A stretch of DNA of 36,118 nt from Terriglobia bacterium (GCA_030040995.1 JASHOS010000192.1:1-36118), one strand, 5' to 3'; shown: positions 22,070 to 31,214, numbered from the stretch's first letter. Translations and numbers: made by a program. The notes: generated by a model from the letters alone, not told the origin.

Positions 22070-23212
22070 ATGCCACATTATTCTAGATGCTTGCTTTGTG
22101 GATGGCTCGTCTCGCAGTTTGTTGCCGGCGCGCTCGGCGCGGCCTCGCTAAGAGCGGGAATTAAGAGGAGCGTATTCGGAAAAATGCCAGATGGAGAAGA
22201 GATTCATCTTTACACTTTAACGAACCCGAACGGCATGCAGGTTGGGATCACGAATTACGGCGCCAGGATTGTTTCTATCGTCGTTCCGGACCGCCACGGG
22301 AACATGGCGGACGTGGTGCTGGGCTTCGATAATCTCGAAGGCTACCTCGGGAAAGACCCTTATTTCGGCGCGATTGTCGGCCGCTATGGAAACCGCATTG
22401 CCAAGGGCCGTTTCGCCTTGGACGGAGTAGACTACACGCTGCCCATTAATGATGGGCCCAACAGCTTGCACGGAGGAACACAGGGATTCGATAAGAAAGT
22501 GTGGACCGCCCGTGAACTTTCCCAAGTCCATCCTGCTGTTGAGCTAACTTATCTCAGCAGGGACGGCGAAGAGGGTTTTCCGGGTGATCTCCGGGTACAG
22601 GTGGTGTATACACTGGAGGAGAGCAACGCCCTCCGCATCGATTACAGGGCTACCACCGATAAAGACACGGTGCTGAATCTCACCAACCACTCGTATTTCA
22701 ACCTGGCCGGCGAAGGAAGCGGAAGTATTCTCGATCAAGAGATCATGATCAACGCGGCGAGCTTCACGCCGATCGACGCGACGATGATCCCAACAGGCGA
22801 GATTCTCAGCGTCGCGGGAACCCCCTTCGACTTCCGCCATTTGACTCGAATTGGCGCGCGCATCAACGATGACGACCAGCAACTGAAGTTTGCCCACGGG
22901 TATGACGACAATTTCGTATTGAACCACAGAGGTCCGGGCTTAGTGCTTGCGTCGCGCGCCGTTGACCCGCATTCCGGGCGCGTGCTGGAGGTTTTCACGA
23001 CCGAACCGGGCGTTCAGTTCTATACCGGTAATTTCCTCGATGGCTCCGTCCGCGGCAAGGGAGGCAAGGCTTACGCCTACCGGTCAGCGTTTACGCTTGA
23101 GACGCAGCACTTTCCGGATTCACCCAACCATCCCAACTTTCCTTCTACTGAGCTCAAGCCGGGTGAAACTTATCATCAAACGACTGTCTTTAAATTTTCA
23201 ACCGCCAACTAA
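22070..23212 (+). CDS. galM: Aldose 1-epimerase (mutarotase), secreted
   Basis: This 380-residue protein interconverts alpha and beta aldoses. GalM signatures are present: VGRYGNRIAKGRF, SLHGGTQGFDKKVW, LNLTNHSYFNLAG with the catalytic acid His207, and VFTTEPGVQFYTGN with the catalytic base Glu312. The N-terminal 25 residues (CGWLVSQFVAGALGAAS) form a probable signal peptide, indicating export. AAAGGAG at 22058-22064 supports ATG 22070 over an upstream in-frame start at 21974. It is the last gene before a roughly 300-bp gap and has no sugar operon around it. Confidence 0.92.
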   Translation: MPHYSRCLLCGWLVSQFVAGALGAASLRAGIKRSVFGKMPDGEEIHLYTLTNPNGMQVGITNYGARIVSIVVPDRHGNMADVVLGFDNLEGYLGKDPYFGAIVGRYGNRIAKGRFALDGVDYTLPINDGPNSLHGGTQGFDKKVWTARELSQVHPAVELTYLSRDGEEGFPGDLRVQVVYTLEESNALRIDYRATTDKDTVLNLTNHSYFNLAGEGSGSILDQEIMINAASFTPIDATMIPTGEILSVAGTPFDFRHLTRIGARINDDDQQLKFAHGYDDNFVLNHRGPGLVLASRAVDPHSGRVLEVFTTEPGVQFYTGNFLDGSVRGKGGKAYAYRSAFTLETQHFPDSPNHPNFPSTELKPGETYHQTTVFKFSTAN

Positions 23213-23408
23213 ATTAGGTGTTCTTTCAGAATCATCACGTTTTCCTAAGGTGCATAGTTCTTCTTTTCGTGGTACTCCCTGGAGTGCTCACTACACCACG
23301 CTAATCGGGGAACACGCCATTTCCAAGTTTCTGACGCAGCCGCTGGTCCATTGTTGGTTCCGGTTCGTGTCACGTTAACGGCCGTCCGAAATGGCCACGT
23401 CTTTTGTG

Positions 23409-23433
23409 TTTTCCAAACTTGTTTTCCAAGCTT
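23409..23433 (+). promoter_or_regulatory. Tandem 12-bp repeat abutting the -35
   Basis: TTTTCCAAACTT (23409-23420) and TTTTCCAAGCTT (23422-23433) differ at one base and are spaced 13 bp apart. They lie directly upstream of and touching the -35 box. The placement suits a regulator binding two half-sites, but the regulator is unknown. Confidence 0.4.
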
Positions 23434-23462
23434 TGACAAAACGTACGTTCTTGATCTATAAA
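23433..23462 (+). promoter_or_regulatory. Sigma70-type promoter for the protease/phosphoesterase genes
   Basis: TTGACA (23433-23438) and TATAAA (23457-23462) are separated by 18 bp. The predicted start of transcription is near 23469, about 45 bases before the protease ATG. Confidence 0.7.
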
Positions 23463-23513
23463 TTCTGCATCAGGTAGTTTCCTTTTCCAGCAAGATGTTG
23501 GGGATGAGGGTTC

Positions 23514-24884
23514 ATGATGAGGGACAAACCGCACGTCCCGAGCTTAAAGACCTTTGTGATTTCGGGGCCAGTGCAACGAGAAATCGATGCGCAGGAAGGG
23601 AAAGCTCCACAGCCGATACCCGTGATCATCTGCCTCCAGGACTCGAAAGAGCGGCCCGAGATGGGGGTCGAGGCCGCGAAGGAAAATGTAAAGGGATTTC
23701 TAAAGGGCAGGAGCGGGAATGTCAGTGAAAGTCAGTTCTACGTCTTTGCGGCACTGCTCCCTAAGGATATCCAGGAACTCGCTCAGCTAAAAACTTGGGT
23801 CTACCAGATTTGGAAGGATGACACCACGTACGGCCATCTGCTCACCTCCACCGATACAATTAAGGCGACATCCTGTTGGCGTGCGTTCGCGGCCCGAGGT
23901 AAGGGGATCACCTGGGCTGTGATGGACACCGGTATCCAAGCCACGCACCCTCATTTTGCCGCTTGGAACACAGTCGACGTCACTCTCAGCCGGAATTTTT
24001 CGAGTTCTGACACCCTTGACGATCGCGAGGGTCACGGGACGCACGTTGCGGGGATTATTGCTGGAATGGCGCCCGCTACGCCCGAAGGCAAGCCCTATCG
24101 GGCTGCCACTTCGGTCGAGGAGCAGCCTGAAAATCCACAGGTGGTCACTCTCTCAGCGTACCCTTCCGGAGTGGCGCCTGAGGCGAAACTCATCAATGTA
24201 AAAGTCCTGGACGATGACGGTACGGGTTCGGCTTCGGCAGCGATTCGCGGACTCGAGTACCTGCGCAAGCTGAACGATGTAAGCCTCAGCATTCGCGTGG
24301 ACGGTGTGAACATGAGTCTCGGTTACCCCTTCGATCCCGAGAGCTATGGTTGCGGTTACAGCCCACTGTGCCAGGAAGTAGCACGCGCGGTCGACTCTGG
24401 GCTCATTGTCGTGATCTCCTGTGGTAATTGGGGCTACGGGCGTGTGACGCTCGATAATGGGCAGCAGGTGGCCGTGTCTGTCGGTTCGTCCATAACAGAC
24501 CCTGCCAATACCGAAACCGCGATCTCCGTAGGGTCCGTTCACAAAGGTTCACCTCATCGGTACGGCACATCCTACTTTTCGTCCAAAGGTCCTACGGCGG
24601 ATGGGCGGATGAAGCCGGACCTGGTGGCGCCCGGAGAAAAGGTGCTTTCCTGCCATGCTCATCCGGAGCAAGGTTATGAGTACAGGGAAGCAAGCGGTAC
24701 CAGCGTCGCTGCACCCCACGTTTCGGGCGCCGTCGCCGCCTTCCTCTCACATCACAAGGAATTCCGCGGCGACCCGGAGCGAGTCAAGCAGATTTTTCTC
24801 AAGTCGGCTATGGACCTGGGCCGTGATCCGGCTTACCAAGGCGCGGGCATGGTCGATTTATTTCGGGCGATGACGTCAGTGTAA
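23514..24884 (+). CDS. Subtilisin-like serine protease (S8)
   Basis: This 456-residue protease has the complete S8 site: Asp138 in AVMDTGIQ, His174 in GHGTHVAG, oxyanion Asn305 in SCGNWG, and Ser397 in GTSVAAPHVSG. Residues about 35-110 precede the catalytic domain and resemble an inhibitor-type prodomain (PIPVIICLQDS to VYQIWKDD). No signal peptide is visible, so it may be intracellular or exported by another route. ATG 23514, with a second ATG at 23517, follows a GATGAGGG purine tract. The next gene starts 16 bases after the stop, suggesting co-transcription with the metallophosphoesterase. Confidence 0.93.
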   Translation: MMRDKPHVPSLKTFVISGPVQREIDAQEGKAPQPIPVIICLQDSKERPEMGVEAAKENVKGFLKGRSGNVSESQFYVFAALLPKDIQELAQLKTWVYQIWKDDTTYGHLLTSTDTIKATSCWRAFAARGKGITWAVMDTGIQATHPHFAAWNTVDVTLSRNFSSSDTLDDREGHGTHVAGIIAGMAPATPEGKPYRAATSVEEQPENPQVVTLSAYPSGVAPEAKLINVKVLDDDGTGSASAAIRGLEYLRKLNDVSLSIRVDGVNMSLGYPFDPESYGCGYSPLCQEVARAVDSGLIVVISCGNWGYGRVTLDNGQQVAVSVGSSITDPANTETAISVGSVHKGSPHRYGTSYFSSKGPTADGRMKPDLVAPGEKVLSCHAHPEQGYEYREASGTSVAAPHVSGAVAAFLSHHKEFRGDPERVKQIFLKSAMDLGRDPAYQGAGMVDLFRAMTSV

Positions 24885-24900
24885 AGAAGGGACGGTATGT

Positions 24901-26241
24901 ATGGCGCGCTTCATGCAGTTTCATGATCCTGAACTTTCGATTTGGCAGGCAGCGGTAGGGGAAGTAGAGGCCCGGCATTCCGCAGGTGCCCAGGTGGAGG
25001 ACATAGGCGCTGAGGCGGCCACGACCGGCCGTCCCGACGAGTTGGACACGATGTCGGCAGAAGCGCTTTCCTACTGCTTGCAGATAGCAAATGGCGCAAC
25101 GCTAACGGATGCAGCCGCGGTTCACCCAGCGACAGAAGGTTTGGCCCAAACGATAGGCTTGTGTTCCCTGACCGCGGTTAAGCTTGCGAAGGCAGCAATT
25201 GCGGATAACGCGGCCGACAAGCAGCGGTATGGAGATGAACTCAAGAAATTCGGAGATTGTGATCCCAGATACGCGGAGGCCTCCGCCTTATACGCCGCGT
25301 ACTTCATCGCCCAGCAGAAGCAGATCCCGTACGTGATGTACAAGAACCTTGGCGATTTTGTCATCGACAACAAGCTGCCGTCTGTGGCCAAGGTCGCCAT
25401 CGTCGGCGACTGGGGAACGGGCCAAAATGCCGCCAAACTAGTGCTCAGGCAGATCGCGAACAAGAACCCTGATCTCGTGATCCACCTTGGCGATATCTAC
25501 TACGCGGGCACACAATTTGAGGTCAGCAATTACTTTTTGAATCTCTGGCAACAGATCCTGAACCTTGCCCAAAAGCCAATTCCGACGTTTACGCTGGCTG
25601 GCAATCATGACATGTATTCCGGCGGTGTCGCCTACTACAATCTCCTCAGGACGCTTGGCCAACCTGCGAGTTACTTCTGTTTGCGAAACGCCAATTGGCA
25701 ATTCGTAGCAATGGACACTGGCTACAATGACCATAATCCGTCCTCGGCGGGAGAAGGTGCCACCTATCTTCAGGACTCTGAGGTCGAGTGGCTGACGGAT
25801 AAGGTAAATAATGCCGGGGGGCGTCGCACGGTGCTACTGTCTCATCATCAGCTTTTCACCGCCTTTGATTCCATTAACGGAAATGAGCTGAACCTGCGGT
25901 TGTATCCGCAGGTCGCTCCTTTGCTACCCAAGGTCAGTCTTTGGATGTGGGGGCACGAGCACAATTTTGTGCTCTACGATACGTACAAAAACTTAGCGCG
26001 AAGTTGCTGTCTGGGTCACGGAGCATTTCCCGTCGGCCAGTATGAGGTGCCCGCTCAGCCTAAATACGCCGACGTGCCGCTGCACAAGGATGCGGATGGC
26101 CGTAATATTGTCCTCGGGACAACAGCGGGGCTTTATAACCACGGCTACGCCATTATTGAGCTTGCTGGAGCCGAGGGTACGATTTCCTACTATCAGGACA
26201 GCGACGAAGACAACCCGATGTTTCAAGAATCGCTCACTTGA
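24901..26241 (+). CDS. Calcineurin-like metallophosphoesterase
   Basis: This 446-residue protein carries the dinuclear metal site of the superfamily in order: GDWG (Asp170), GDIYYAG (Asp198), GNHD (Asn235, His236), SHHQ (His315/316) and GHEH (351-354). It is most similar in layout to purple-acid-phosphatase/PhoD-like members. The first 160 residues are an alpha-helical, family-unassigned extension. No signal peptide is evident. The substrate could be a phosphomonoester, phosphodiester or nucleotide. It follows the S8 protease by 16 bases and probably shares its promoter. Confidence 0.9.
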   Translation: MARFMQFHDPELSIWQAAVGEVEARHSAGAQVEDIGAEAATTGRPDELDTMSAEALSYCLQIANGATLTDAAAVHPATEGLAQTIGLCSLTAVKLAKAAIADNAADKQRYGDELKKFGDCDPRYAEASALYAAYFIAQQKQIPYVMYKNLGDFVIDNKLPSVAKVAIVGDWGTGQNAAKLVLRQIANKNPDLVIHLGDIYYAGTQFEVSNYFLNLWQQILNLAQKPIPTFTLAGNHDMYSGGVAYYNLLRTLGQPASYFCLRNANWQFVAMDTGYNDHNPSSAGEGATYLQDSEVEWLTDKVNNAGGRRTVLLSHHQLFTAFDSINGNELNLRLYPQVAPLLPKVSLWMWGHEHNFVLYDTYKNLARSCCLGHGAFPVGQYEVPAQPKYADVPLHKDADGRNIVLGTTAGLYNHGYAIIELAGAEGTISYYQDSDEDNPMFQESLT

Positions 26242-26383
26242 TACCGAAAGTGGACCCAACGCGTTCTGCTGATGGTCCGCTGCCCTCTTTCCTTTACTCC
26301 TAAGGCCGGTAGCCGCAAACGAAGCTGCTTGAAGGTGCAATCCTCCCCCGGGTGGTCTCCCCCGCCCGGAAATTTCTTTGCCT

Positions 26384-26399
26384 TCAAGAATTTTCTTGA
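26384..26399. promoter_or_regulatory. Palindromic operator candidate overlapping the -35
   Basis: TCAAGAA-TT-TTCTTGA is a perfect 7-bp inverted repeat whose right arm covers the first four bases of the -35 hexamer. A bound regulator would be expected to repress. Confidence 0.45.
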
Positions 26400-26425
26400 C
26401 ACTTGGTTTATGCCGGTGCTATACA
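26396..26425 (+). promoter_or_regulatory. Sigma70-type promoter for the oxidoreductase cluster
   Basis: TTGACA (26396-26401) and TATACA (26420-26425) are 18 bp apart. It is the only strong candidate before the GMC gene at 26718. Confidence 0.6.
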
Positions 26426-26717
26426 ACCCTCACTTAGTTTTTCTGGCAGAGTAGGTAGTCCGGGTCTCCCAATGCGTTTCTGAGGCACGTGAAAGGAGAT
26501 ATGCCTGAATTGGGAGGGGAAAGTGTACGTTTCGGACCGGCGGCCTCTGTCCCCTTAGCAACCGGGATTTCAGTTTGGGTTGGGTTTGACATTTGACTTT
26601 TGACACTAGCTTTGTTCTCGCAGGTGCCTAAGATGCGAGGGACTCGGGGTACCACCTGTAAATTTCATTCTGGAGTACCCTGCGACGCAACATGAATCCA
26701 CTTTAGGTATGTGAGGG

Positions 26718-29087
26718 ATGATGGTACCTCTTTCATCTTCAATCGACCGAATTCTGGGTCACTATACGGTTGTAGTGGTGGGTTCTGGATACGGCGCGTC
26801 GATTGCAGCTTCGCGCCTCGCCCGTGCCGGTCAGAGGGTGTGCGTGATCGAGCGGGGTAGAGAATTACAGCCAAGCGAATATCCGAACACCGTCCCTCAG
26901 GCCGTGGAAGAAATGCAGGCAACCACTCCCGACGGCCACATTGGGCCGAACACTGGCCTCTACGACTTCAACATCAATGACGACATTAACGTATTTAAGG
27001 GCTGTGGCCTTGGCGGAACTTCACTGGTGAATGCAAATGTTGCGCTACGCCCTGAGCCGCGAGTCTTCGAAGACACGAGATGGCCGGCAGAGCTGAGACA
27101 AGATCTGAGCACGCTGGTAGAAGAAGGCTTTCAGCGCGCCGAAGAGATGCTCAAGCCCAGCCATTATCCGGACGAGGGTTTTCCTACATTGCCAAAGCTC
27201 GAGGCGCTTGAGTCGTCAGCTCACAGCTTAGGGGCGACCTTTTATCGCGCCCCGATCAACGTCAACTTTACCGTTAACGGCAAGAACCACGTCGGAGTAG
27301 AGCAGCGGCCGTGCGTCTGCTGTGGCGATTGCGTGACGGGGTGCAATTACGCCGCGAAAAACACGCTCATTATGAATTATCTGCCCGATGCGAAAAACCA
27401 TGGCGCCGAAATCTATACCCAGTTGGACGTGCGATGGATAGAGCGCAGCAACGATAAATGGGTCGTGCACTACCGGCCTCTCGATGAGGGCCGTGAAGTG
27501 TTCGACGGAGTTGATCTCACCATCAGCGCTGATGTCCTTATCTTGGGCGGTGGGACGCTCGGCTCGACGGAAATCCTGCTGCGGTCAAAGGCTCGAGGGC
27601 TCAGTGTGTCCAATGAGCTTGGCGAGCGATTTACAGGTAATGGCGACGTGCTCGGCTTCGCATACGACACCAATCGTGTCATTAACGGCGTGGGCTGGGG
27701 TCATCACCGCCCCGGTGAAATACCTGCGGTGGGACCATGCATCACCGGAGTTATTGATCTGCGTAAACAGCCTGTTCTCAACGACGGGATGGTGATCGAA
27801 GAGGGCTCGCCGCCCGGACCTCTGGCCTCTTTTTTGCCTGCTGGTTTTGCAGGCGCAGCGGGTATTGGTGGACGCCAAGTGCGTTCGGGAATAGGCGCCG
27901 AGGTTCGGGAAACGGAACGCCAGCTTGCGGGATGGTTAGAGGGTCCCTATCACGGCGCCGTTCACACCACTCAGACGTACCTCCTGATGACTCACGACGA
28001 CGGCGCAGGACGAATGACACTCGAAAACGATCAATTGCGCATCCTTTGGCCGGGCGTGGGTAAGCAGCCAATCTTCGATAGGGCCAACGCCACATTGGAT
28101 AAAGCCTCTAAGCCGCTTGGCGGGCAATATGTAATCGATCCTGTTTGGTCGCGTCTGCTTCACACCAATCTGATCACCGTGCATCCGCTCGGTGGCTGTG
28201 CCATGGGTGAAGGTGCCGAGAATGGGGTGGTGAACCACAAGTGCCAGGTATTCAATTCCTTGAAGGGCGCGGGCGTTTACCAAAGTCTCTATGTTATGGA
28301 TGGATCGGTGATTCCGCTCCCTCTCGGCGTGAATCCTTTGCTCACGATTTCGGCTGTTACGGAGCGTGCCGTCGCGCTAGCAGCGCACGAGCGCGGCTGG
28401 GCGATTGATTACAAGCTGCCTTCCTCTCCTGCGGAGCCCGCCGCCTCGCCAAAGGCGGGAATCGAGTTTACTGAGAAAATGAGCGGATATTTTTCTTCGA
28501 AGGTTAAGGATAATTACCAACGCGGGCTGGACCAGGGCAAAGTCGACAATTCTAGTTTAAGTTTCATTTTGACTATTGCATCGGACGACGTCGAGGCGAT
28601 GATCCAGAATCCGGCGCATCAGGCACGTATGTTCGGGAGCGTCGAAGCTCCCGCACTTTCAGCGCGACCGCTCATGGTGAACGACGGGATTTTCAACTTA
28701 TTTGAAGTCGATCCAAACGAGCCGGCGACGCGCCGTATGTGGTACCGGATGCCGATGAGGGCGTCAGAGGGCCGCGATTATTACTTCGTCGGCTTCAAGC
28801 TGATTCGCGACGACCCAGCCTACGATGTGTGGCACGATACCACCACCCTCTATATCACTTTGTACGATGGGCCTGGTGAAACGAGCCCGGTGCTTGGGAA
28901 AGGAATTCTCGTCATCCGACCGCAGGATTTCCTTCATCAATTGTCAACGATGAAAGTAACGAACGCGCCGAGCATCAGCGGACGTCTGGAAGAAGAGGGC
29001 AAGTTTTCGCGGTTCTTCCTTGGAGTCCTCGCTGAAAAGTACGGAAAACTTTTCCGGCTACCCGTGGACGTACAACGCCCCTCATAG
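26718..29087 (+). CDS. GMC-family flavoprotein oxidoreductase with extra C-terminal domain
   Basis: This 789-residue protein is built on the cholesterol-oxidase-like GMC fold. The FAD loop is VVVGSGYGAS (19-28), the second FAD motif is KGCGLGGTSLVNANV (94-108), and HPLGGC near 489 with DGSVIPLPLGVNPLLTISA marks the active-site end. A Cys-rich insert CVCCGDCVTGC (199-209) could bind an Fe-S cluster or structural metal. Residues about 590-789 form an added domain (TEKMSGYFSSKVKDNY to IRPQDFLHQL) seen in large GMC proteins but without an assigned role. It would oxidise an alcohol, possibly on a sterol-like or lipid substrate. No signal peptide. ATG 26718 or 26721 follows GTGAGGG. Confidence 0.88.
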   Translation: MMVPLSSSIDRILGHYTVVVVGSGYGASIAASRLARAGQRVCVIERGRELQPSEYPNTVPQAVEEMQATTPDGHIGPNTGLYDFNINDDINVFKGCGLGGTSLVNANVALRPEPRVFEDTRWPAELRQDLSTLVEEGFQRAEEMLKPSHYPDEGFPTLPKLEALESSAHSLGATFYRAPINVNFTVNGKNHVGVEQRPCVCCGDCVTGCNYAAKNTLIMNYLPDAKNHGAEIYTQLDVRWIERSNDKWVVHYRPLDEGREVFDGVDLTISADVLILGGGTLGSTEILLRSKARGLSVSNELGERFTGNGDVLGFAYDTNRVINGVGWGHHRPGEIPAVGPCITGVIDLRKQPVLNDGMVIEEGSPPGPLASFLPAGFAGAAGIGGRQVRSGIGAEVRETERQLAGWLEGPYHGAVHTTQTYLLMTHDDGAGRMTLENDQLRILWPGVGKQPIFDRANATLDKASKPLGGQYVIDPVWSRLLHTNLITVHPLGGCAMGEGAENGVVNHKCQVFNSLKGAGVYQSLYVMDGSVIPLPLGVNPLLTISAVTERAVALAAHERGWAIDYKLPSSPAEPAASPKAGIEFTEKMSGYFSSKVKDNYQRGLDQGKVDNSSLSFILTIASDDVEAMIQNPAHQARMFGSVEAPALSARPLMVNDGIFNLFEVDPNEPATRRMWYRMPMRASEGRDYYFVGFKLIRDDPAYDVWHDTTTLYITLYDGPGETSPVLGKGILVIRPQDFLHQLSTMKVTNAPSISGRLEEEGKFSRFFLGVLAEKYGKLFRLPVDVQRPS

Positions 29088-29119
29088 AGGTTGGGTCGTT
29101 TTGGCAGGAGGAATGATTT

Positions 29120-29695
29120 GTGGTGCAAATTGATGTTCCAATAGCTTTCGCAGTTGGTTCGTTTTTTGCGGATGCTGCTTCGAAGCAGTTGCGCTTTGGT
29201 GGGCCGAAGTGTTACTACCGCGCCATGCTGAAAAATAACATTTTTCAGATTTTCTTTTTCAGTTGGATCCCGCTGTACTTCCTTTTGAACTACTTTGGAT
29301 GGGAAACCACGCACATGTGGTGGAACGCGGACTCTGTGACCGCCTACCCTTACTTTGTTCCCATACTGGTGGTTGTTTTTTTCGGCGTCGCGAACTTGGG
29401 CTTTTCACTTGGAAAGGTCTTGGTTTCGAAGGGTCAGCTTTGGACGAACAGGTTCGTTTATCTGGGGATTTTCGTTTACGCGCTGATTTGGGTTTTCGGT
29501 CAGACGTCCCGCACTTTTCACCTGGGCAATCACACCCAGTGGGAGCAGGGCATTCGGCCCTATTTTTACCAAGATCACACCTTCCTGTGGATGTTCATTT
29601 TTTCAATGGTGGTGTGGGTTGTGGGGCTCGCAGGTTTCGCCTTAAGTCTTTGGCGGGGAGGAAAGGACCTCCAGAAAACCGCGGCTGAAGGTTGA
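29120..29695 (+). CDS. Four-helix membrane protein, unknown function
   Basis: This 191-residue integral membrane protein has about four transmembrane segments (near 39-60, 77-98, 110-128 and 155-180) with Trp/Phe-rich ends, and a soluble loop GQTSRTFHLGNHTQWEQGIR. I do not recognise the family. GTG 29120 is supported by AGGAGG eight bases upstream; a nearer ATG at 29113 reads only six codons. It lies 32 bases after the GMC gene and 4 bases before the next, so it is part of the oxidoreductase operon and may anchor or serve it. Confidence 0.75.
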   Translation: MVQIDVPIAFAVGSFFADAASKQLRFGGPKCYYRAMLKNNIFQIFFFSWIPLYFLLNYFGWETTHMWWNADSVTAYPYFVPILVVVFFGVANLGFSLGKVLVSKGQLWTNRFVYLGIFVYALIWVFGQTSRTFHLGNHTQWEQGIRPYFYQDHTFLWMFIFSMVVWVVGLAGFALSLWRGGKDLQKTAAEG

Positions 29696-29699
29696 AACC

Positions 29700-31049
29700 G
29701 TGAGGGACCCGACTCGCGCTGGCATACCGCTTGTATCAAGTAGAGTACCAAGGCTGTGTTCGATATTCCCGGGATTGAAAGGCAAGGCCGTGCTGACCGC
29801 GCTCGATGCAATCGCCATCGCTGTCCTGTTGGCCGCTGCCGCTTTCGTCGGAGTCCTTATTTTCCGTGTTCTGATTCCGCTATCGCGCGGCTTATGGTTT
29901 GACCGTGCGCTGACCAACAACAGGTCATCTCTCCCTTCAAAATACGAACTGCCAGTCTACCTGGCGCCATCGTCGGGAAAGCCCAACACCTCGCTCCGCT
30001 GGCCCGGTTGGGATGGCTGGTATTTCTTCATGGTCCCCAATTCCGCAAGAGTGCCTGTGCGGATGGTGCGGGCGAGCATTATGACAGGGCTCTATGGCCT
30101 CGCTGGAGTGGATGACTACGCCAAGCTCCCGCCCGGCCTTTCAGCATTTCACGCAGTCGAACATCTGATGCTTACTCCTGCCCAGGTTATGACACCGACA
30201 GGCATCAAGAAGGTGAATGACCTCTCGCACCACTACATTCCCAAACAAACCGCTCTGTCGATCAGGCGCGACATACTTGACGTGGAAATCCTGGGAAAAG
30301 GCAGCCATAACGATGGTGCGATCCGCCAGTACGGCAGGATTCAAGGCTCCTGGCCTCATTATCAGCTCCACTTTGTTAATCGAGAGCCCGATATCAGCAT
30401 CTCGCTGGAGTGCACGGCGAGAGACCTCATCTGGTGGGCAGACATTCCGGGCGTGTTTACGTATTTTGCCGCTTTCGGCGACTTTAAGGGAAGCATTACT
30501 TACGGTCGAGGAAACATACGGGGAGATCGAGATCAGGAACAATCCTATGTTCTTGAGGGAAGGGGGTCATTCGAGCATGGGTACGCTCGAAAGCCCTTCA
30601 ATTTCGATGCTCTATGGTATCCCGTGCGAGTGGTCGAAGCGGTAATTCCCTCATTCAAAGCCGTTAGCTACCAATATGAGTTGTTCCTTGGAGGCGATGA
30701 TCTGCACGGCGGCTTTATGCTGGCGCGAGGCTTCGGGATCAACTTCAGAAACCTGGGTGGATTGTATGTAAACGGCGCCTATATCAGGATCAAGAAGGTC
30801 AAAATTGAGTACGTTAAGGCCGAGGATGAAAAAATAGCAATAGGCAGCGGTAGAAGCTCAGTTACCTTCCATCGTGAGTGGAAAGTGAGAGCGGTGACGG
30901 CTGAAGGACTACTCGAGTATACAGGCAGGCGCGAGTGGCCGCCGCCACGCGTAAGTTCGAACATGATTTATTACAACTTCTCGTTCAGCGGCAGTTTCAA
31001 AGGTAAGACCGTGAGCGGCAGCGGCTACGGCGAATACCTCAGCCTGTGA
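29700..31049 (+). CDS. Membrane-anchored beta-rich protein, unknown function
   Basis: This 449-residue protein has one N-terminal membrane span (about 32-60, ALDAIAIAVLLAAAAFVGVL). A soluble part dominated by alternating hydrophobic strands follows: SWPHYQLHFVNREPDISISL, GRGSFEHGYARKPFNFDALW, and the Gly-rich end SGSFKGKTVSGSGYGEYLSL. The layout recalls lipocalin-like AttH/CrtC-type proteins that bind or hydrate lipids, but I cannot confirm the family. GTG 29700 follows the previous stop by four bases with only a weak AAGG. Its operon partners are a GMC oxidoreductase and a four-helix membrane protein, so a lipid-handling partner role is a reasonable guess. Confidence 0.7.
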   Translation: MRDPTRAGIPLVSSRVPRLCSIFPGLKGKAVLTALDAIAIAVLLAAAAFVGVLIFRVLIPLSRGLWFDRALTNNRSSLPSKYELPVYLAPSSGKPNTSLRWPGWDGWYFFMVPNSARVPVRMVRASIMTGLYGLAGVDDYAKLPPGLSAFHAVEHLMLTPAQVMTPTGIKKVNDLSHHYIPKQTALSIRRDILDVEILGKGSHNDGAIRQYGRIQGSWPHYQLHFVNREPDISISLECTARDLIWWADIPGVFTYFAAFGDFKGSITYGRGNIRGDRDQEQSYVLEGRGSFEHGYARKPFNFDALWYPVRVVEAVIPSFKAVSYQYELFLGGDDLHGGFMLARGFGINFRNLGGLYVNGAYIRIKKVKIEYVKAEDEKIAIGSGRSSVTFHREWKVRAVTAEGLLEYTGRREWPPPRVSSNMIYYNFSFSGSFKGKTVSGSGYGEYLSL

Positions 31050-31184
31050 CGCGGCGGCTGAGCATGAGAGAACCGATATATTCTTTCGCTGGCCTTAAGT
31101 GCGAGTTTTTCACTAGTGGGAGGAAGGGCGGGGTTCTAACCCAATACGGTTCACTTAACAGTAGACCGCTTCCGGGCAAACGCT

Positions 31185-31214
31185 TTGTATCAGGGCACGA
31201 CTTCAGTCGTGCCG
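31185..31214 (+). repeat. Left arm of a perfect 30-bp inverted repeat
   Basis: It contains the self-palindrome GGCACGACTTCAGTCGTGCC. The exact reverse complement is at 31426-31455. The 271-bp interval encloses MITE copy B and a CAGCGGC-TTTA-GCCGCTG hairpin at 31232-31249. Confidence 0.8.

Larger units (their letters stand above)
23213..23513. other. Intergenic region containing the protease promoter
   Basis: No gene is supported. The downstream half contains the promoter and direct repeats listed separately. The upstream part holds only a weak GTGGT/ACCAC inverted repeat around 23271-23298. Confidence 0.4.
26242..26717. other. Intergenic region and long leader of the GMC oxidoreductase operon
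   Basis: The region contains a promoter near 26396-26425 and about 285 nt of untranslated leader. Within the leader, CTCCCAAT (26466-26473) pairs with ATTGGGAG (26509-26516). A 31-codon frame from 26501 has a Shine-Dalgarno sequence too close to its ATG to be convincing. No known riboswitch was recognised. Confidence 0.45.

Noticed and set aside
26501-26596. 31-codon leader peptide after AAAGGAG
   Set aside because: The Shine-Dalgarno sequence ends only two bases before the ATG, too close for normal initiation, and the peptide has no distinctive content.
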